Source of the DNA: JASHPR01 sp963808705
GTDB taxonomy: Bacteria; Actinomycetota; Actinomycetes; Streptosporangiales; Streptosporangiaceae
Assembly (NCBI GenBank): GCA_963808705.1
Contig: CAWEHB010000014.1
Location: 124,001-188,000 of the forward strand
Reading direction: 5' to 3'
DNA: 64,000 bases
Below are positions 8,301 through 16,387 of the stretch, piece by piece. The number at the start of each line of letters is the position of its first letter. Position 1 is the first letter of the stretch. The position numbers were made by a program, and so were the translations under genes. The notes beneath the pieces are model-generated. The model did not search any database. It saw only the letters and a list, made by a program, of their open reading frames with translations, and was not told where the DNA came from.

Positions 8301-9060
8301 GCACCGCGGGGGTCAGCAGCAGCTCACGGCACGGCGGCGCCCACAGGCCGGCCGGGGCGGACGCCAGGCTGCGCTGGTCGGCGACCCGGAAGGACCGGAT
8401 CTCCTCGACGGTGTCACCGAAGAACTCGATCCGCAGCGGATGCTCTTCGGTGGGCGGGAAGACGTCGAGGATGCCGCCGCGCACGGCCAGGTCGCCGCGC
8501 TTGGAGACCAGGTCGGTGCGCGCGTAGCCGATGTCCACGAGCCGGACCACCAGGTCATCGAGATCCGCGGTCTCGTCCTGGCGCAGCCGGACCGGCTCGA
8601 GCGCGCCGAGACCGCCGACCATGGGCTGGAGCAGGCAGCGCACCGGCGCGGCCACCACCGTGAGCGGGCCGGACCTGGGGTCGTCCGGGTCGGGGTGGGC
8701 CAGCCGGCGCAGCACCGCCAGCCGCTGTCCCGAGGTGTCGGAGCGGGGGGACAGGCGCTCGTGCGGGAGCGTCTCCCAGGGCGGGAAGTACGCGGCCGCC
8801 CCGTCGGGCAGCAGCGAGCCGAGCGCGGCCGTGAGGTCCTCGGCCTCGCGGGCGGTGGCGGTCACGGCGAGCACGAACCTGGGCGCTGCGCCCCCGCCCG
8901 CCTGGTCCCCGGCGCCGGCCAGCACGGCGGCCAGGAAGGGCCGCAGCGCGGGCGGCGCGATCAGGTCACCGCCCGGCGAGGCGGGCGCGTCCGCCTCCTC
9001 CAGCGCACGCTTGAGCAGGGGGTCATCGGCGATGACCCGCAACAGTCCCGGCAGGCTCAT
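5305..9060 (-). CDS. mfd: Transcription-repair coupling factor Mfd
   Basis: Superfamily 2 translocase that displaces stalled RNA polymerase and recruits UvrA/UvrB. 1251 aa, slightly long. Order: N-terminal UvrB-like region, RNAP-interacting domain near residue 540 (PGDYIVHEQHGVGRY), helicase Walker A GDVGYGKTE near 712, DEEQRFG near 810, the SATPIPRTL motif, motif VI region QLRGRVGR, and the C-terminal TRCF domain. A short 18-bp repeat near 7561-7602 encodes a Pro/Gly loop (GGPPDPGGPP). ATG at 9060, opening into a 207-bp divergent region shared with the APS kinase gene. Confidence 0.97.
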   Translation of the reverse strand: MSLPGLLRVIADDPLLKRALEEADAPASPGGDLIAPPALRPFLAAVLAGAGDQAGGGAAPRFVLAVTATAREAEDLTAALGSLLPDGAAAYFPPWETLPHERLSPRSDTSGQRLAVLRRLAHPDPDDPRSGPLTVVAAPVRCLLQPMVGGLGALEPVRLRQDETADLDDLVVRLVDIGYARTDLVSKRGDLAVRGGILDVFPPTEEHPLRIEFFGDTVEEIRSFRVADQRSLASAPAGLWAPPCRELLLTPAVRERAKELARQHPGLSDVLGKLADGITVEGMEAFAPVLAERMELLLDYVPVGGCVLACDPERIRARAAELVRTSQEFLEASWVNAAAGGEIPVDLGAAAFRPITEVRSAAGSAGLPWWTITPFAADPATAGAATEAGPAMIRGTGIALDPAAVADPRAEADLDSGNGPGRDSFRMEASPAQAYRGDTARVVADVRRWLDDRWRVVLVTEGHGPAQRLVELLRGEGLGARLDDAGDPGGPPDPGGPPEPGVVHVATGMIGHGFTWPAVRLAVLSEADLAGQRTGAAGHERMPSRRRGGIDPLQLVPGDYIVHEQHGVGRYLEMTSRTVAGATREYLVIEYAPGKRGQPPDRLYLPTDQLDEVTRYSGGEAPSLHRLGGADWAKTKSRARRAVREIAAELIRLYSARTAAPGHAFGPDTPWQRELEDAFPYAETPDQLAAIDEVKRDMEKPVPMDRLVCGDVGYGKTEIAVRAAFKAVQDGRQVAVLVPTTLLAQQHLATFSERYAPFPVVIRPMSRFQSDAEVADTLAGLAEGKVDVVIGTHRLLSPEVRFRQLGLVIIDEEQRFGVEHKEYFKQLRTEVDVLAMSATPIPRTLEMGVAGIREMSTIQTPPEERHPVLTFVGPYDEKQIAAAIRRELLRDGQAFFVHNRVSSINRVAARIAELVPEARVAVAHGQMNEHLLERVMGEFLDRSHDVLVSTTIVESGLDIPNANTLIVDRADAYGLPQLHQLRGRVGRARERGYCYFLFPPEKPLTETAHERLATIQQHTGTGAGMYVALKDLEIRGAGNLLGGEQSGHIAGVGFDLYVRMIGEAVTELRGEGPAERPEVRVELPVDAHIPHDYVPGERLRLEAYTRIAAIDSADDIAAVRDELADRYGPPPQPVLNLLAVARLRARARRAGLTDITLQGNHVRFSPVELPESREVRAQRLYPRTLLKPTVRTMLVPVPKADGARAGSGRAAPARPVVPAGAPPLRDQDLLAWCEELIEAVLGGIGPAGQQA

Positions 9061-9267
9061 TGCGTCCTAATGTTCGGCAGGCAGCACGAAAGTCCGTGCC
9101 CGGACGGATGAGCGGGTCAGCCGGGGACACGGAACCCCCACTAGCTTAGCGTCCGGGCCGGACCGGGCCAGACGCCCGGCGGGGGCCCGAGGACGGGGGG
9201 GCTGCCATATCAGCATGACCTGGCGCTACCATCCGTGTAGCCTCGGGCTTGCCTGACGGAGGTTGAC

Positions 9268-10863
9268 GTGACTGCTGAGGCAAAGGCCGACCTGCCCGCT
9301 GACCTCATCGGGGTGCCGTCCCTGACGCTGGACGACGCTCAGCTCGGGGACCTGGAGCTCTTGCTGTCCGGGGCGTTCGCGCCGCTGGCCGGGTTCATGG
9401 GCGCGGCGGACGTCACGGCGGTCATCGAGCACGGGACGCTGGCGGACGGGGCGCCCTGGCCGATCCCGGTGACCCTCGACGTCCGCCCGGGAGCGGTTCC
9501 CGACGACGCGCGCCACGTGGTGCTCGGCGATCCCGAGGGCGCTCCCCTGGCCCTGCTTGAGATCACCGGGTGCAGTGCGGTCCAAGCCGGGAGGTACGGG
9601 CGGCATGCCGAGGGCGCCCGGCTGACCCGGATCGCCGGGCCCGTGACCGGTCTCCGGGAGCCCGAGCACGGCCCGTTCCGCCGGCTCATGCTGCGGCCGG
9701 CGCAGGCGCGCGCGGCGTTCGGCGATGCCCCGGTGCTGGCCTACGCCACTCGCGGCCCGCTGCACAGCCGGCAGATCGGCCAGCTCCGGCACATGGCCGG
9801 CCAGCTCAAGGCGCGGCTGCTGCTGCTGCCGCTCACCGCCGGGCCGGCCGAGGTGGTCACCCGGCCCGAGGCGCTGGTCCGCGCGGCGCTCGCCGCGGCG
9901 GCGAACCTCCCGGCGGGGACGGTGGTCATCCCGGTGCCGCTGGCCCCCCGCGGGCCGCAGGCCGGCACCGGCCCAGAGCGCGAACTGGCGGCCCGGGCCC
10001 TGGTCGCCGGCGCGTACGGGGCATCGCATCTGATGGTGGAGGGCGCCGACGCCATCGCCGCGGCCGTTCCCGGCACGGGCGGCGTCACGGCCGCCGCAGG
10101 CCTCGCGATTCCGGTGGTCCGCGCGGGCGACTGGGCCTATGACCCGGTTGCCGAGGTGTGGCGCCCGCTGGCCCTCATCGAGGCGGGCACGGAACGGGCC
10201 GACCTGTCTCCCGATGAGCTCGCGGACCTGCTGGACGCGGGCGCCGAGGTGCCCGCGTGGTTCACCCCGCCCGCCGTCGCCCGGGAACTGCGGCGCGCCC
10301 GCCCGCCGCGCGCCCAGCGGGGCTTCGTGGTGTTCCTGACCGGGCTGTCCGGCTCGGGGAAGTCCACCATCGCCAGGAACCTCGCCGACGTCCTGGCCGA
10401 ACGCGGTGACCGCAAGGTCTCCCTGCTCGACGGCGACCTGGTCCGGCGGTTGCTCTCGGCGGGCCTGACGTTCTCGCGCGAGGACCGGGACCTGAACATC
10501 GCGCGGATCGGCTTCGTGGCGGCCGAGGTGGCCCGGCACGGCGGCATCGCGATCTGCGCGCCCATCGCGCCGTACGCGGCCGCCCGGGCCCGGGTCCGGG
10601 AGACGGTCTCCGAGGTCGGCGACTTCCTGCTGATCCACGTCGCGACCCCGCTGGAGGTGTGCGAGGCACGCGACCGGAAGGGCCTGTACGCCAAGGCGCG
10701 GGCGGGCCTCATCGGCCAGTTCACCGGGATCTCCGACCCGTACGAGGAACCGCAGGACGCCGACCTGGTCATCGATACCTCGACGATGACCCGCGAGCAG
10801 GCGACCCAGGCCGTGCTGGGGCTGCTCACCTCGGGCGGGTGGCTGTCGGACGTCCAGGGCTGA
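9268..10863 (+). CDS. cysC: Adenylyl-sulfate kinase with degenerate N-terminal ATP-sulfurylase domain
   Basis: 531 aa, GTG start with GGAGG at 9258-9262. The C-terminal APS kinase domain (about 350-531) looks active: P-loop GLSGSGKST near 359-367, LDGDLVR, FSREDRDLNIAR and KGLYAKARAG, so it should make PAPS from APS. The N-terminal 340 residues resemble ATP sulfurylase (GFMGAADV, PWPIPVTLDV), but the catalytic QxRN-PxHRxH signature is replaced by ATRGPLHSRQ (160-169) and no GRDHAG-like motif follows. I infer the sulfurylase half is non-catalytic, perhaps structural or regulatory. It is transcribed alone, divergent from mfd. Confidence 0.88.
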   Translation: MTAEAKADLPADLIGVPSLTLDDAQLGDLELLLSGAFAPLAGFMGAADVTAVIEHGTLADGAPWPIPVTLDVRPGAVPDDARHVVLGDPEGAPLALLEITGCSAVQAGRYGRHAEGARLTRIAGPVTGLREPEHGPFRRLMLRPAQARAAFGDAPVLAYATRGPLHSRQIGQLRHMAGQLKARLLLLPLTAGPAEVVTRPEALVRAALAAAANLPAGTVVIPVPLAPRGPQAGTGPERELAARALVAGAYGASHLMVEGADAIAAAVPGTGGVTAAAGLAIPVVRAGDWAYDPVAEVWRPLALIEAGTERADLSPDELADLLDAGAEVPAWFTPPAVARELRRARPPRAQRGFVVFLTGLSGSGKSTIARNLADVLAERGDRKVSLLDGDLVRRLLSAGLTFSREDRDLNIARIGFVAAEVARHGGIAICAPIAPYAAARARVRETVSEVGDFLLIHVATPLEVCEARDRKGLYAKARAGLIGQFTGISDPYEEPQDADLVIDTSTMTREQATQAVLGLLTSGGWLSDVQG

Positions 10864-10920
10864 CGGCGGCGCCGGTGACGGCCGTCTCGCCCGGCTGACG
10901 CGGGCCGGCGCCGGGCGGGG

Positions 10921-11163
10921 TCAGTCCTCGTCCTCGGCCCGGGTCCCCTCGTCGAGCCGCCGGCGGAACTGGGTGATCCGGGACGTGATCGCCCCGGACA
11001 TCGCATCCCGCTGCGGGGAGAGCACCACGAAGCTGATGATCCCGCTGATCACCAGCGCCAGGCCGACCAGCAGCAGCCCGCGGGCGCCCACGAGATACAG
11101 CAGCACGAGCGTGGCCGCGAAGAGCAGGATCCTCGCGAAGCTGTAGGCGAGCGTGGCACGCAT
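10921..11163 (-). CDS. DUF4229 domain-containing small membrane protein
   Basis: 80 aa protein with two transmembrane helices (ARILLFAATLVLLYLVGA and LLLVGLALVISGIISFVVL) and a charged C-terminus ending in acidic residues. The pattern fits DUF4229, a small actinobacterial family without assigned role. ATG at 11163, divergent from bldC; it converges with cysC, leaving 57 bp between the two stops. Confidence 0.8.
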   Translation of the reverse strand: MRATLAYSFARILLFAATLVLLYLVGARGLLLVGLALVISGIISFVVLSPQRDAMSGAITSRITQFRRRLDEGTRAEDED

Positions 11164-11279
11164 GGCAGGGCCAGTTTATTGGCTACCCCTCGGCGGGGCC
11201 GCCGCCGGGCCGCAGGACCGACGGCTCCCGGGATTTCCCAGACCAGATTTTACGGAAACTAGGGAGAAAAACCGTTCTT

Positions 11280-11360
11280 GTCGCAACACTTAGGACAGGC
11301 TCCCATGGAGACAGGGTCGCAACACTCAGGACGGGCTCGACGGGCTCCCACGGAGATCAG
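11280..11360. repeat. Imperfect direct repeat upstream of bldC
   Basis: Two head-to-tail copies begin with gtcgcaacact at 11280 and 11316 and continue through aggac.ggctc and ctccca.ggaga. The second carries a 9-bp internal duplication. They end about 15 bp before the bldC ATG, so the second copy adjoins the ribosome binding site. Direct-repeat operators are known for BldC itself, so this could be an autoregulatory or promoter element; that role is inference. Confidence 0.75.
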
Positions 11361-11375
11361 GAGGGGTTAGCGAGG

Positions 11376-11573
11376 ATGGACGGCAACAGTGAGCGGCTGC
11401 TCACACCGGGCGAGGTCGCGGCGTTGTTCCGGGTGGACCCGAAGACTGTCACCCGCTGGGCGGCATCGGGACGCATCAGCAGCATCCGCACCCCGGGAGG
11501 GCACCGGCGGTTCCGGGAGTCAGAGGTCCGGGCGCTGCTCGGCGACGACGCGGCCCCGGAGCCGGTCGGATAG
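11376..11573 (+). CDS. bldC: Developmental regulator BldC (MerR-like HTH)
   Basis: 65 aa single-domain DNA-binding protein of the MerR superfamily that controls entry into development in Streptomyces. The winged-helix core LLTPGEVAALFRVDPKTVTR and the wing RTPGGHRRFRESEVRALL match BldC closely. There is no effector or coiled-coil domain, as expected. The ATG at 11376 is preceded by aggagggg about 9 nt upstream. Its 5-prime region carries direct repeats (11280-11360) and an A/T-rich patch at 11245-11275, unusual for this genome and a plausible promoter. Confidence 0.93.
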   Translation: MDGNSERLLTPGEVAALFRVDPKTVTRWAASGRISSIRTPGGHRRFRESEVRALLGDDAAPEPVG

Positions 11574-11652
11574 GACGCCACGGGCCGGAACGGGGGCGGC
11601 TCGGCAGGCCGGCGGGACGGCTGACCCGCGGGACGAGCCCGGCGGCGCTCAC

Positions 11653-11934
11653 CTACCCGGGTCCGCGGCTGTCCTCGGTGTCCGCCGTGCGTCCCGGATG
11701 GCCGCGGCGGGCGAGGAAGTCAAGGAACTGCTTGCGCAGCGACTCGTCCCCGTCCTGCCAGCGCTTGCGGCGCTCGTCGAACTCTTCCTGCGTCAGCGCC
11801 TGCTCAGCGAGACGTGCGTAGTCGGTGTCGTCCGGGCCGATCTCCACGTAGGCGTCGCTGATCAGCCTGCCGCCGTCGGCGATCGCGGACTCGGGGACCA
11901 GGAGATTGCCGTTGGGTAGCCGTATCACGTACAT
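11653..11934 (-). CDS. Hypothetical small protein partnered with the metalloprotease
   Basis: 93 aa, no family recognised. It begins MYVIRLPNGNLLVPESAI, suggesting a beta-strand-rich start, followed by an acidic helical region (ALTQEEFDERRKRWQDGDESLRKQF). ATG at 11934 is preferred because GGTGGGA lies about 7 nt upstream; a GTG at 11946 is possible. It lies 13 bp after the metalloprotease stop on the same strand, so the two are probably co-transcribed. No signal peptide or membrane helix. An inhibitor or substrate role is conceivable but unsupported. Confidence 0.7.
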   Translation of the reverse strand: MYVIRLPNGNLLVPESAIADGGRLISDAYVEIGPDDTDYARLAEQALTQEEFDERRKRWQDGDESLRKQFLDFLARRGHPGRTADTEDSRGPG

Positions 11935-11947
11935 CGCGTGTCCCACC

Positions 11948-13045
11948 CTAGATGCCGTAGCGCACGTTGAAGTAAAGCATCACGTTCAGTGCCGCCCTCG
12001 TGTCACCGCCGAGCATTTCCACCAGGGCGGGCCGCTGCCGGGAGGCAATAGCAGCGAACGCGTCCGCGAAGAACTCCCTGCGGCCGAGGACCCCGGGCTG
12101 CTGGTGAAATGCGCTCACCATGTGCGGCAGGCACTGGTCGTAGAGAGCGTGGAACTCTGCGGAGTCGGACTGCCATTGGTCGTCATCGCCGTCGATGTCA
12201 TCCAGCGCATGCCCGATCTCGTGGCACATGACGTCCGGCGACGGCGACGGCCGGGAGCCGACGATGATCTTGCGCTCGCCGTAGGCGCCCGCGCACGCGT
12301 CCCACGTCGCCCGCCCGGACGGCAGCGGGATCCCGCGCAGCCGCCCCATGTCGTCCAGGTTGGGAACGCCGCCCATGCCGACGTAGATGGCGTCGAGCCC
12401 CGCCGCCAGCTTCGACTTGATCAGCTGCGGCAACTCGGCCAGCCGGTCGATGGCCCGCACCACCTCGGGCGGGGGCACGACGTCCTCGGCCCACTCCCGG
12501 TGGACCAGCGGCTCGAGGTGCCCGCAGTGCCTCCGGCCGACCGCCGTCCGGTTACTCTGCGCGACTTCGTACCACGGGGGCCTCGCCGTGACCGCGCCCC
12601 GGGCGCTCCGGGCCGGCTGCCTGGCCGCAGGCTCGCTGGCCACGTCGGCCCTGGGCGCCGCCCGCGCCGCCGCCCTGGCCATCCCCCACCGCCGGGGCAG
12701 GGCGTGCCCGGCCGGGCGTCCCGAGCGGCCTGACGAGCCGGGCGAGCCCGGGGAAGCCTGCGCAGGCGGGTTCGCCGGGCTCCCCGGCGTCCCCGGCCGC
12801 GCGTTCCTGGCCTCGGGCTGGTCCCAGGCGGCGTGGGACGGCGTCGGCCGCCCGCCGCCGGCCCGGCGGTGGGCGCCTGCGGACCCGGAGGGCGCGGGGG
12901 GCGCGAGGGGCGCGGCCGGCGGCCCGGCACCCGGCTCCGGGGGGGCCTGCGCCCGCTCGCGCGCCCCGACGCTGCCCGCCTCGACCTGGTCCGCGTCGCG
13001 GCTCCGGCGTGAGCGACGGATCCGATCGAGTAACCACAGCCGCAT
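11948..13045 (-). CDS. Zinc metalloprotease-like protein with Pro-rich N-terminus
   Basis: 365 aa. An N-terminal region of about 150 residues is Pro/Ala/Gly/Arg-rich and probably disordered. The C-terminal 200 residues form a globular domain with the zincin motif CHEIGHALDDID near residue 275 and a later FFADAFAAI, where the acidic residue could be the third zinc ligand. There is no signal peptide, so it is probably cytoplasmic. ATG at 13045 with GGGAGA 5-6 nt upstream. The zincin motif and ADAF-type C-terminal motif resemble anthrax lethal factor-like or phage/toxin-associated peptidases, but I cannot assign a substrate. It precedes the small protein at 11653-11934. Confidence 0.75.
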   Translation of the reverse strand: MRLWLLDRIRRSRRSRDADQVEAGSVGARERAQAPPEPGAGPPAAPLAPPAPSGSAGAHRRAGGGRPTPSHAAWDQPEARNARPGTPGSPANPPAQASPGSPGSSGRSGRPAGHALPRRWGMARAAARAAPRADVASEPAARQPARSARGAVTARPPWYEVAQSNRTAVGRRHCGHLEPLVHREWAEDVVPPPEVVRAIDRLAELPQLIKSKLAAGLDAIYVGMGGVPNLDDMGRLRGIPLPSGRATWDACAGAYGERKIIVGSRPSPSPDVMCHEIGHALDDIDGDDDQWQSDSAEFHALYDQCLPHMVSAFHQQPGVLGRREFFADAFAAIASRQRPALVEMLGGDTRAALNVMLYFNVRYGI

Positions 13046-13198
13046 AGCGTCTCCCTGCATCGACAGCGCCAGGCTACGACGGATCCCGCGATCTCATTCG
13101 GGTAACTGGATGTAATCCATCGCGGTCTGCCCGGACGATCCCGGAGGACTCGTGCCAATTTGGCCGCCGGCCGGCGCGACTGGGACTAGGCTGCCGCC

Positions 13199-13627
13199 AT
13201 GTTGCTCGTGGGCGTACTCTTCGGCCTGGTGACAGTGGGTTTTGTGGTGCCGTGCCTGGTCGACGTGGCGGTCACTCCCGCAGCCGAGTTGCGCAGCCTG
13301 ACCAAGCCCGCCTGGGTCCTGGCGATCGTGTTCCTCTCCGTGTTCGGCGCCGTCGCCTGGCTGGCGGCCGGGCGGCCGGACCGGCGCCCGCGGACCCTGC
13401 TCCCCCGGCACCTGGACGGCGCACCGTCGTTCGGCCCGCAGGAAGCGCTCAGGCGCCACCCGGCCGGCCGGGCCATGGATCCGGGCATCGAGGCTTCGCC
13501 GGGCCCGGCCGCGCTCCAGGCCAGCCAGGTCGCCCGCGGGCCGGTGGGCCCCGACGACGATCCGGAGTTCCTGCAGGAACTGGCGCGCAGGATCCGCCAC
13601 CTCCGCGAGCCCGGCCACGACGCCTGA
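13199..13627 (+). CDS. PLDc_N domain-containing membrane protein
   Basis: 142 aa. Two N-terminal transmembrane helices (LLVGVLFGLVTVGFVVPCLV and LAIVFLSVFGAVAWLAAG) separated by VDVAVTPAAELRSLTKPAW match the phospholipase D N-terminal (PLDc_N) module, here without any nuclease domain. The C-terminal 80 residues are polar and end in a predicted helix (DDDPEFLQELARRIRHLREP). It is divergent from the metalloprotease and convergent with ccsB. Function unknown. Confidence 0.78.
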   Translation: MLLVGVLFGLVTVGFVVPCLVDVAVTPAAELRSLTKPAWVLAIVFLSVFGAVAWLAAGRPDRRPRTLLPRHLDGAPSFGPQEALRRHPAGRAMDPGIEASPGPAALQASQVARGPVGPDDDPEFLQELARRIRHLREPGHDA

Positions 13628-13659
13628 CCAGCGGCGGGCTAGCGCCGCCCCGTTCGGGC

Positions 13660-14694
13660 TCAGGTCAGGCCGGCGTAGGAGTGCAGCCCGGGGATGACCA
13701 GGCTCACCACGAGCACGTTGAACAGCAGGCAGCCGAACCCGGCCAGCTGGACGAACTGCGCCCGCCTGCCCCGCCAGCCCGCGGTCGCGCGGGCATGCAG
13801 GAAGCAGGCGTACACCACCCAGGTGATGAACGCCCAGGTCTCGGTGGGATCCCAGCTCCAGTAGCTGCCCCAGGCCCGGTCCGCCCAGATCGCCCCGGCC
13901 ATGACGCCGAAGGTCCAGATCGGGAAGCCGAACACAACGGTCCGGTAGGCGAGCCGGTCGAGCGCCGCGGGACCCGGCAGCCTGCGCAGGATGCCGTCCG
14001 CGCCGGCCGGCCTGCCCGCCGCGACCCGCCGGGCGTGCCGGTCGACGAACAGGTAGGTGATCCCGATCACCGCGGCCACGAAGAACACCCCGGTGGCCAG
14101 GGTCATCGCGGTCACGTGGATGGCCAGCCAGTAGGACTGCAGGGCGGGGACCAGCGGCCCGGCCGGGGTGTAGATGACGGTCTCGGCCAGCCCGAGCACG
14201 AGCACCACCGCGACCATGACGAACAAGCCCAGGTAGTAGGCCCGGTACCGGATCATGACGGCCAGGAAGAACGCGACGGCCACGCAGGTGAGCGCGGTGA
14301 CGAACTCGTACATGTCGCCCCACGGGAGCCGGTGCACCGACAGCCCCCGGAGGACCACGCCGGCCGTGTGCGCGGCCAGGCCGGCGCAGGTCAGCGCCAC
14401 CGCGATGGTGACCCAGCGTCCCAGGCCGCCGGTCCCGGTGGCCTCGGCCGCGGCGCTCGGCTCGGCCGGGGCACCGGGCCCGGCCCCGGCCTCCGCCGGG
14501 GCGGCCGTCACGGTCGCGGCCTCGGACGATCCCACGGCCACCAGCGCGGGCGCCTTGGCCGTGCTCGCGGCCGGGGCCCGCTTCCGGCCGAACGCGAAGT
14601 CGCAGGCGTAGGCCAGCATCGCGAGGGCGTAGATGACGACCGCGGCCAGCAGGAGGTCGTTGCTGACGTCGGCAAGTCCGATGTTGACAGGCAC
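13660..14694 (-). CDS. ccsB: Cytochrome c biogenesis protein CcsB (CcsA/ResC family)
   Basis: System II haem exporter and synthetase subunit that delivers haem to apocytochrome c outside the membrane, working with ResB. 344 aa with about eight membrane helices. The tryptophan-rich haem-handling motif WGSYWSWDPTE is intact near the C-terminus, with conserved His residues in flanking helices (for example AIHVTAMTLA). An Ala/Pro-rich loop of about 50 residues follows the first helix. GTG at 14694 is chosen because GGGGAG lies about 10 nt upstream; an in-frame upstream ATG would read back through the resB repeat. Confidence 0.93.
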   Translation of the reverse strand: MPVNIGLADVSNDLLLAAVVIYALAMLAYACDFAFGRKRAPAASTAKAPALVAVGSSEAATVTAAPAEAGAGPGAPAEPSAAAEATGTGGLGRWVTIAVALTCAGLAAHTAGVVLRGLSVHRLPWGDMYEFVTALTCVAVAFFLAVMIRYRAYYLGLFVMVAVVLVLGLAETVIYTPAGPLVPALQSYWLAIHVTAMTLATGVFFVAAVIGITYLFVDRHARRVAAGRPAGADGILRRLPGPAALDRLAYRTVVFGFPIWTFGVMAGAIWADRAWGSYWSWDPTETWAFITWVVYACFLHARATAGWRGRRAQFVQLAGFGCLLFNVLVVSLVIPGLHSYAGLT

Positions 14695-14701
14695 TGGAGT
14701 C

Positions 14702-16387
14702 TCACTCCCCGTCGGACGGATGGGGGTCGGGTGGGCCGGGGTCGGGCGGGCCGGGGTCGGGCGGATGATGCTGGGCACTGATCTCGGCGGCCAGGCCGGA
14801 GAACTCGTCCTCGAACCCGCCCGCCGCGTCGGAGCGGGTCAACCCGGCGAGGTTGACGACCGTCCCGCCCGACCCGGCCGCCTCGGCGCGCACGAACACC
14901 CTGCGCCGCCGGACCAGGAAGGACAGGAGCAGCCCCGCGAGGACCGCGATCCCGGATATCAGCGCGGGCAGTTGCCCGGGGTCATAGGTGATCGCCAGGC
15001 TGACCCACTGCTGGTAGCCGGTGTAGGTGAGCGTTCCCAGGCCGTCGGGCAGCTTCATCGACTGGCCCGCGACCAGTGGCCGCGGCGCGATCGGCAGCCG
15101 GCGCAGGCCCGCGGTGTTCAGCGAGTACACCGACTGCGGCGGCCCGGAGTTCATGCCGAGGTTGCCCGCGTACGAGACCAGGCTGACCATGGGGTGCAGC
15201 GGGGCCGGGAACGCCGACGCCAGCTGCCCGTTCACGTCCACGGCGGTGGGCAGGAACAGCCCGACGAAGCCCAGTTGCTCGGGATCCGCGTCCGGAACCT
15301 TGATCGCGCCCTCCGAGGTGAGCCCCGAGGTCTCGACCGGGACGAACGGGACGGCGCCCTCGAAGACCACGTGCCCGGTGCCGTCGGTGATCCGGAACGT
15401 GGGGGCGTAGCCGTGGCCGATGAGGAAGACCCGGACGCCGTCCACGACCAGCGGGTGGTTCACGGTCAGCGAGAAGCTGTGCTCCGGGCCCTGCGGCGTG
15501 GCCGAGTAGCGGATCGCCGCCTTGAACGAGGCCGGCTGCCCGGTGAGCGGGCCTGAGGTCACGTAGGAGGCGCTGAAGTGGTCCAGCGTCACGGTGAACG
15601 GCTGCAGGTCGCCCGGGGATACCAGGCGGCCCGGATGGAACTCGTCCAGCGCGGTCACGGTGTTGGAGAACGAGGTTCCGGCCACGAGCAGCCGGTCGGC
15701 CTTGTAGCCGAACAGCCCGCCGAGCCCGATCGACACCAGGCAGCCGAGCAGCGCGATGTGGAACAGCAGGTTGCCGACCTCGCGCAGGTAGCCCTTTTCC
15801 GCGGCCACCCAGCCCGGGCCGGCGCGCAGCCGGAACCGCCTGCCCGACAGCACCCGGGCGGCCGCGCCGAGCGCCGCCTCCGGCGGCAGCGCCGTGGTGT
15901 AGCTGACCGCGAACGGGAGCCTGCTCAGGTTGCGCGGCGCCTTCGGCGGCGGCTGGCGCGCGGACCCCGCCAGGCGCAGCGTCCGGGGCAGCACGCAGCC
16001 CAGCAGCGACGCGAACAGCAGCAGGTAGATCGCGGCGAACCAGGGCGCGCCGAACACGTTGAACAGCGACAGGCGGCCCAGGATCCGGGCCGCCGCCGGG
16101 TGCGAGGCGTAGTACTGCGCCACCGCCGCGGGGTTGGTCCCGTCCTGCGGCAGCAGCGAGCCCGGCACGCTCCCGGCCGCGAGCAGGAACAGCAGTACCA
16201 GCGCGGTCCGCATCGACGTCAGCTGCCGCCAGCCCCACCGCAGCCAGCCCGCCACGCCGAGCCTGTGGCCCGCGGGCCCGCGGGCGGCGGGCGCGGCGCG
16301 CACCGGGTCGGCGAAGCCGTCCTGGCCGGCCAGGTCGTCGGCCGGTGTTTCCGGCCCGGCTTCGGGAGGGATGCGCAGGCCGGTCAC
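14702..16387 (-). CDS. resB: Cytochrome c biogenesis protein ResB
   Basis: 561 aa partner of CcsB in system II cytochrome c maturation. Four membrane segments are visible: SMRTALVLLFLLAAGSV, WFAAIYLLLFASLLGCVLP, a third near LLFHIALLGCLVSIGLGGL, and a last helix near residue 480 (ALISGIAVLAGLLLSFLV), with a large extracytoplasmic domain between the last two. GTG at 16387 overlaps the stop of the TlpA gene (GTGA). The C-terminus ends in a DPGPP-type tail made by a 15-bp repeat near 14726-14765. CcdA, which usually lies between TlpA and ResB, is missing here. Confidence 0.93.
   Translation of the reverse strand: MTGLRIPPEAGPETPADDLAGQDGFADPVRAAPAARGPAGHRLGVAGWLRWGWRQLTSMRTALVLLFLLAAGSVPGSLLPQDGTNPAAVAQYYASHPAAARILGRLSLFNVFGAPWFAAIYLLLFASLLGCVLPRTLRLAGSARQPPPKAPRNLSRLPFAVSYTTALPPEAALGAAARVLSGRRFRLRAGPGWVAAEKGYLREVGNLLFHIALLGCLVSIGLGGLFGYKADRLLVAGTSFSNTVTALDEFHPGRLVSPGDLQPFTVTLDHFSASYVTSGPLTGQPASFKAAIRYSATPQGPEHSFSLTVNHPLVVDGVRVFLIGHGYAPTFRITDGTGHVVFEGAVPFVPVETSGLTSEGAIKVPDADPEQLGFVGLFLPTAVDVNGQLASAFPAPLHPMVSLVSYAGNLGMNSGPPQSVYSLNTAGLRRLPIAPRPLVAGQSMKLPDGLGTLTYTGYQQWVSLAITYDPGQLPALISGIAVLAGLLLSFLVRRRRVFVRAEAAGSGGTVVNLAGLTRSDAAGGFEDEFSGLAAEISAQHHPPDPGPPDPGPPDPHPSDGE

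Noticed and set aside
5119..9111. Very long plus-strand open frame antisense to mfd
   Set aside because: It mirrors mfd on the opposite strand, is Arg/His/Gly-rich with no domain motif, and reflects GC codon-position bias.
12387..13115. Plus-strand frame opposite the metalloprotease N-terminus
   Set aside because: Antisense shadow of the Pro-rich region; no ribosome site or domain.
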